Origin: XYB1-FULL-44-23 sp964441445
GTDB taxonomy: Bacteria; Patescibacteriota; Microgenomatia; CAZETR01; Amesbacteraceae
DNA length: 6,064 nucleotides
Reading direction: 5' to 3'
Assembly: GCA_964441445.1 (NCBI GenBank)
Contig: CAYTYO010000033.1
Coordinates: 1-6,064 of the forward strand
Part shown: positions 5,595 through 6,064 of the stretch, piece by piece
Position numbering within the stretch: the stretch's first letter is position 1
Layout of the letters: each line of letters opens with the position of its first letter
Translations under genes and position numbers: made by a program
The notes under the pieces: generated by a model
The model's input: the letters and a program-made list of their open reading frames with translations, nothing else
Databases searched by the model: none
What the model was told of the DNA's origin: nothing

Positions 5595-5809
5595 CCACCT
5601 CGTCGCATTTTATTCCGCAATTCCTGAATTTCTTTTTGTAAACCCTCGACCAATTCTTTGTATACCATAAATTGCGTATATCTCAATTCCGAAAGTGAAT
5701 CTTCGTGCCTTACTCCCCTAAACAGTTTCTTTCGCTCCAGAAAAGTCGGCATGTATTTAGCCAGTTTCTCTTCCAAGCTTTTCAATCTCTCCTGATCTGA
5801 AACATCCAC
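5585..5809 (-). CDS. Uncharacterised small coiled-coil-like protein (74 aa, GTG start)
   Basis: I do not recognise this family. It encodes 74 highly charged residues without a membrane segment. Two helical stretches with heptad-like Leu/Glu/Lys spacing are visible (about 5-30, QERLKSLEEKLAKYMPTFLER, and about 48-70, VYKELVEGLQKEIQELRNKMRR), joined by RGVRHEDSLSELRYTQF. A helical hairpin is plausible. The start is GTG at 5809: an extended -10 (TGA-TACAAT) ends 8 nt upstream, so the mRNA would begin at or 1 nt before the start codon. No SD is present. It is the first gene after the 16S terminator and precedes the 89-aa gene on the same strand. Confidence 0.6.
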   Translation of the reverse strand: MDVSDQERLKSLEEKLAKYMPTFLERKKLFRGVRHEDSLSELRYTQFMVYKELVEGLQKEIQELRNKMRRGGTV

Positions 5810-5816
5810 AGGCTAG

Positions 5817-5825
5817 ATTGTATCA
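5817..5825 (-). promoter_or_regulatory. Extended -10 promoter of the 74-aa gene
   Basis: TGA-TACAAT on the minus strand is an extended -10 with five of six hexamer matches. The predicted start is 5810 or the G at 5809, the first base of the GTG start codon. There is no recognisable -35; that position falls in the stem of the upstream terminator. Confidence 0.5.
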
Positions 5826-5835
5826 CTCCGACCAC

Positions 5836-5865
5836 AAAAAACCCGCCTTTAATATAAAAGCGGGT
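5836..5865 (-). terminator. Intrinsic terminator downstream of 16S rRNA
   Basis: On the minus strand a stem of ACCCGC against GCGGGT (5865-5860 with 5846-5841) is extended by three A-T pairs past a one-base bulge. The loop is 5-7 nt, and a run of six T follows (5841-5836, shared with the stem base). This is a standard rho-independent terminator. It lies about 150 nt after the 16S 3' end, with no 23S or 5S gene between, and just before the promoter of the 74-aa gene. Confidence 0.8.
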
Positions 5866-6015
5866 AATTGTTCTTATGCTCCAAGAAGTGGTAGGAAAAG
5901 CGAACGACAAGATGCATTGACGTAGTATCTCATCTCCGCTTTTTGCAACAAGTTTTTATTAACGAGGGACCTGAAGAAACCCTCGGGTGATGATCATTTA
6001 CCGTGATGATCTCCT
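5866..6015 (-). other. 16S rRNA 3' trailer with three hairpins
   Basis: This 150-nt stretch between the 16S 3' end and the terminator contains no ORF, tRNA or 23S sequence that I can recognise. In minus-strand order three hairpins can be drawn. One is GATCAT/ATGATC at 6011-5992 (8-nt loop), only about 5 nt after the mature 3' end. The second is CGAGGG/CCCTCG at 5985-5963 (11-nt loop). The third is longer: AAAAGCG/CGCTTTT at 5943-5896 with an inner AGATG/CATCT. They may be precursor-processing structures. The usual pre-16S processing stalk pairs with the 5' leader, which lies outside the window. Confidence 0.45.
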
Positions 6016-6064
6016 AGAAAGGAGGTGATCCATCCCCAGCTTCGGCTAGGGATACCTTGTTACA
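6016..6064 (-). rRNA. rrs: 16S ribosomal RNA, 3' end (partial)
   Basis: Read on the minus strand the fragment begins TGTAACAAGGTA and ends GGATCACCTCCTTTCT, the universal 3' terminus of bacterial 16S rRNA with an intact anti-Shine-Dalgarno CCTCC. Helix 45 is complete: a 9-bp stem (ATCCCTAGC with GCTGGGGAT, one G-U pair) closed by the loop CGAA. The two adenines normally dimethylated by KsgA are conserved, but the loop's first base is C where E. coli has G. The exact mature end is uncertain by about 3 nt. Transcription runs leftward into the trailer and terminator, and the rest of the gene lies beyond the right edge. Confidence 0.97.

Noticed and set aside
5963..5985. CGAGGG/CCCTCG hairpin as a second 16S terminator
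   Set aside because: The downstream sequence on the minus strand is A-rich and lacks a T-run, so it is better viewed as a processing or structural hairpin.
5989..6011. Two direct copies of TGATGATC as a repeat array or attachment site
   Set aside because: There are only two 8-bp copies, 15 nt apart, explained by the hairpin next to the 16S end; no integrase or array is present.

Overview
This looks like a compact bacterial chromosomal segment, probably from a small-genome, Gram-positive-like (monoderm) lineage. Candidate Phyla Radiation/Patescibacteria is my best guess, but I infer this from style and not from any match. Supporting signs are very short intergenic gaps, first genes whose -10 boxes lie 6-7 nt from the start codon (apparently leaderless mRNAs), a tRNA without an encoded CCA, a 16S rRNA gene that appears to have its own terminator instead of leading into a 23S gene, and small unrecognised ORFs. 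The anti-Shine-Dalgarno sequence at the 16S 3' end is intact, and genes inside operons use SD sites.

Layout. 1-104 holds the first eight codons of a minus-strand gene and its promoter, which has a near-consensus -35/-10. 105-3446 is a minus-strand, four-gene MarR-regulated efflux operon. In transcription order it reads MarR-type repressor, membrane-anchored HlyD/MacA-type adaptor, MacB/LolD-type ABC ATPase, and MacB/FtsX-type permease. The genes overlap by 8 nt or are separated by 1 nt. A promoter in front of marR carries an inverted repeat between its -35 and -10, a likely self-operator. 3490-4002 (minus) encodes an unrecognised 170-aa soluble protein. It is divergent from a plus-strand GT87-type membrane mannosyltransferase homologue (4045-5139), with two back-to-back -10 boxes in the 42-bp gap. 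A tRNA-Ile(GAT) follows on the plus strand (5192-5263). Two small unrecognised minus-strand ORFs (about 89 and 74 aa) come next. A strong minus-strand terminator (5836-5865) lies about 150 nt downstream of the 3' end of a minus-strand 16S rRNA gene, which enters at the right edge.

How it works together (inference from families). The repressor is expected to sense a toxic compound and release its own promoter, producing adaptor, ATPase and permease as one transporter of the MacA-MacB / YknXYZ kind. The GT87 enzyme would act in envelope glycolipid or glycan synthesis, and no functional link to the pump is evident. The rRNA end is the most unusual part: the 16S appears transcriptionally isolated, and the tRNA-Ile that usually sits inside the 16S-23S spacer lies beyond the terminator on the opposite strand. 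I found no mobile element, CRISPR array or clear new defence system.
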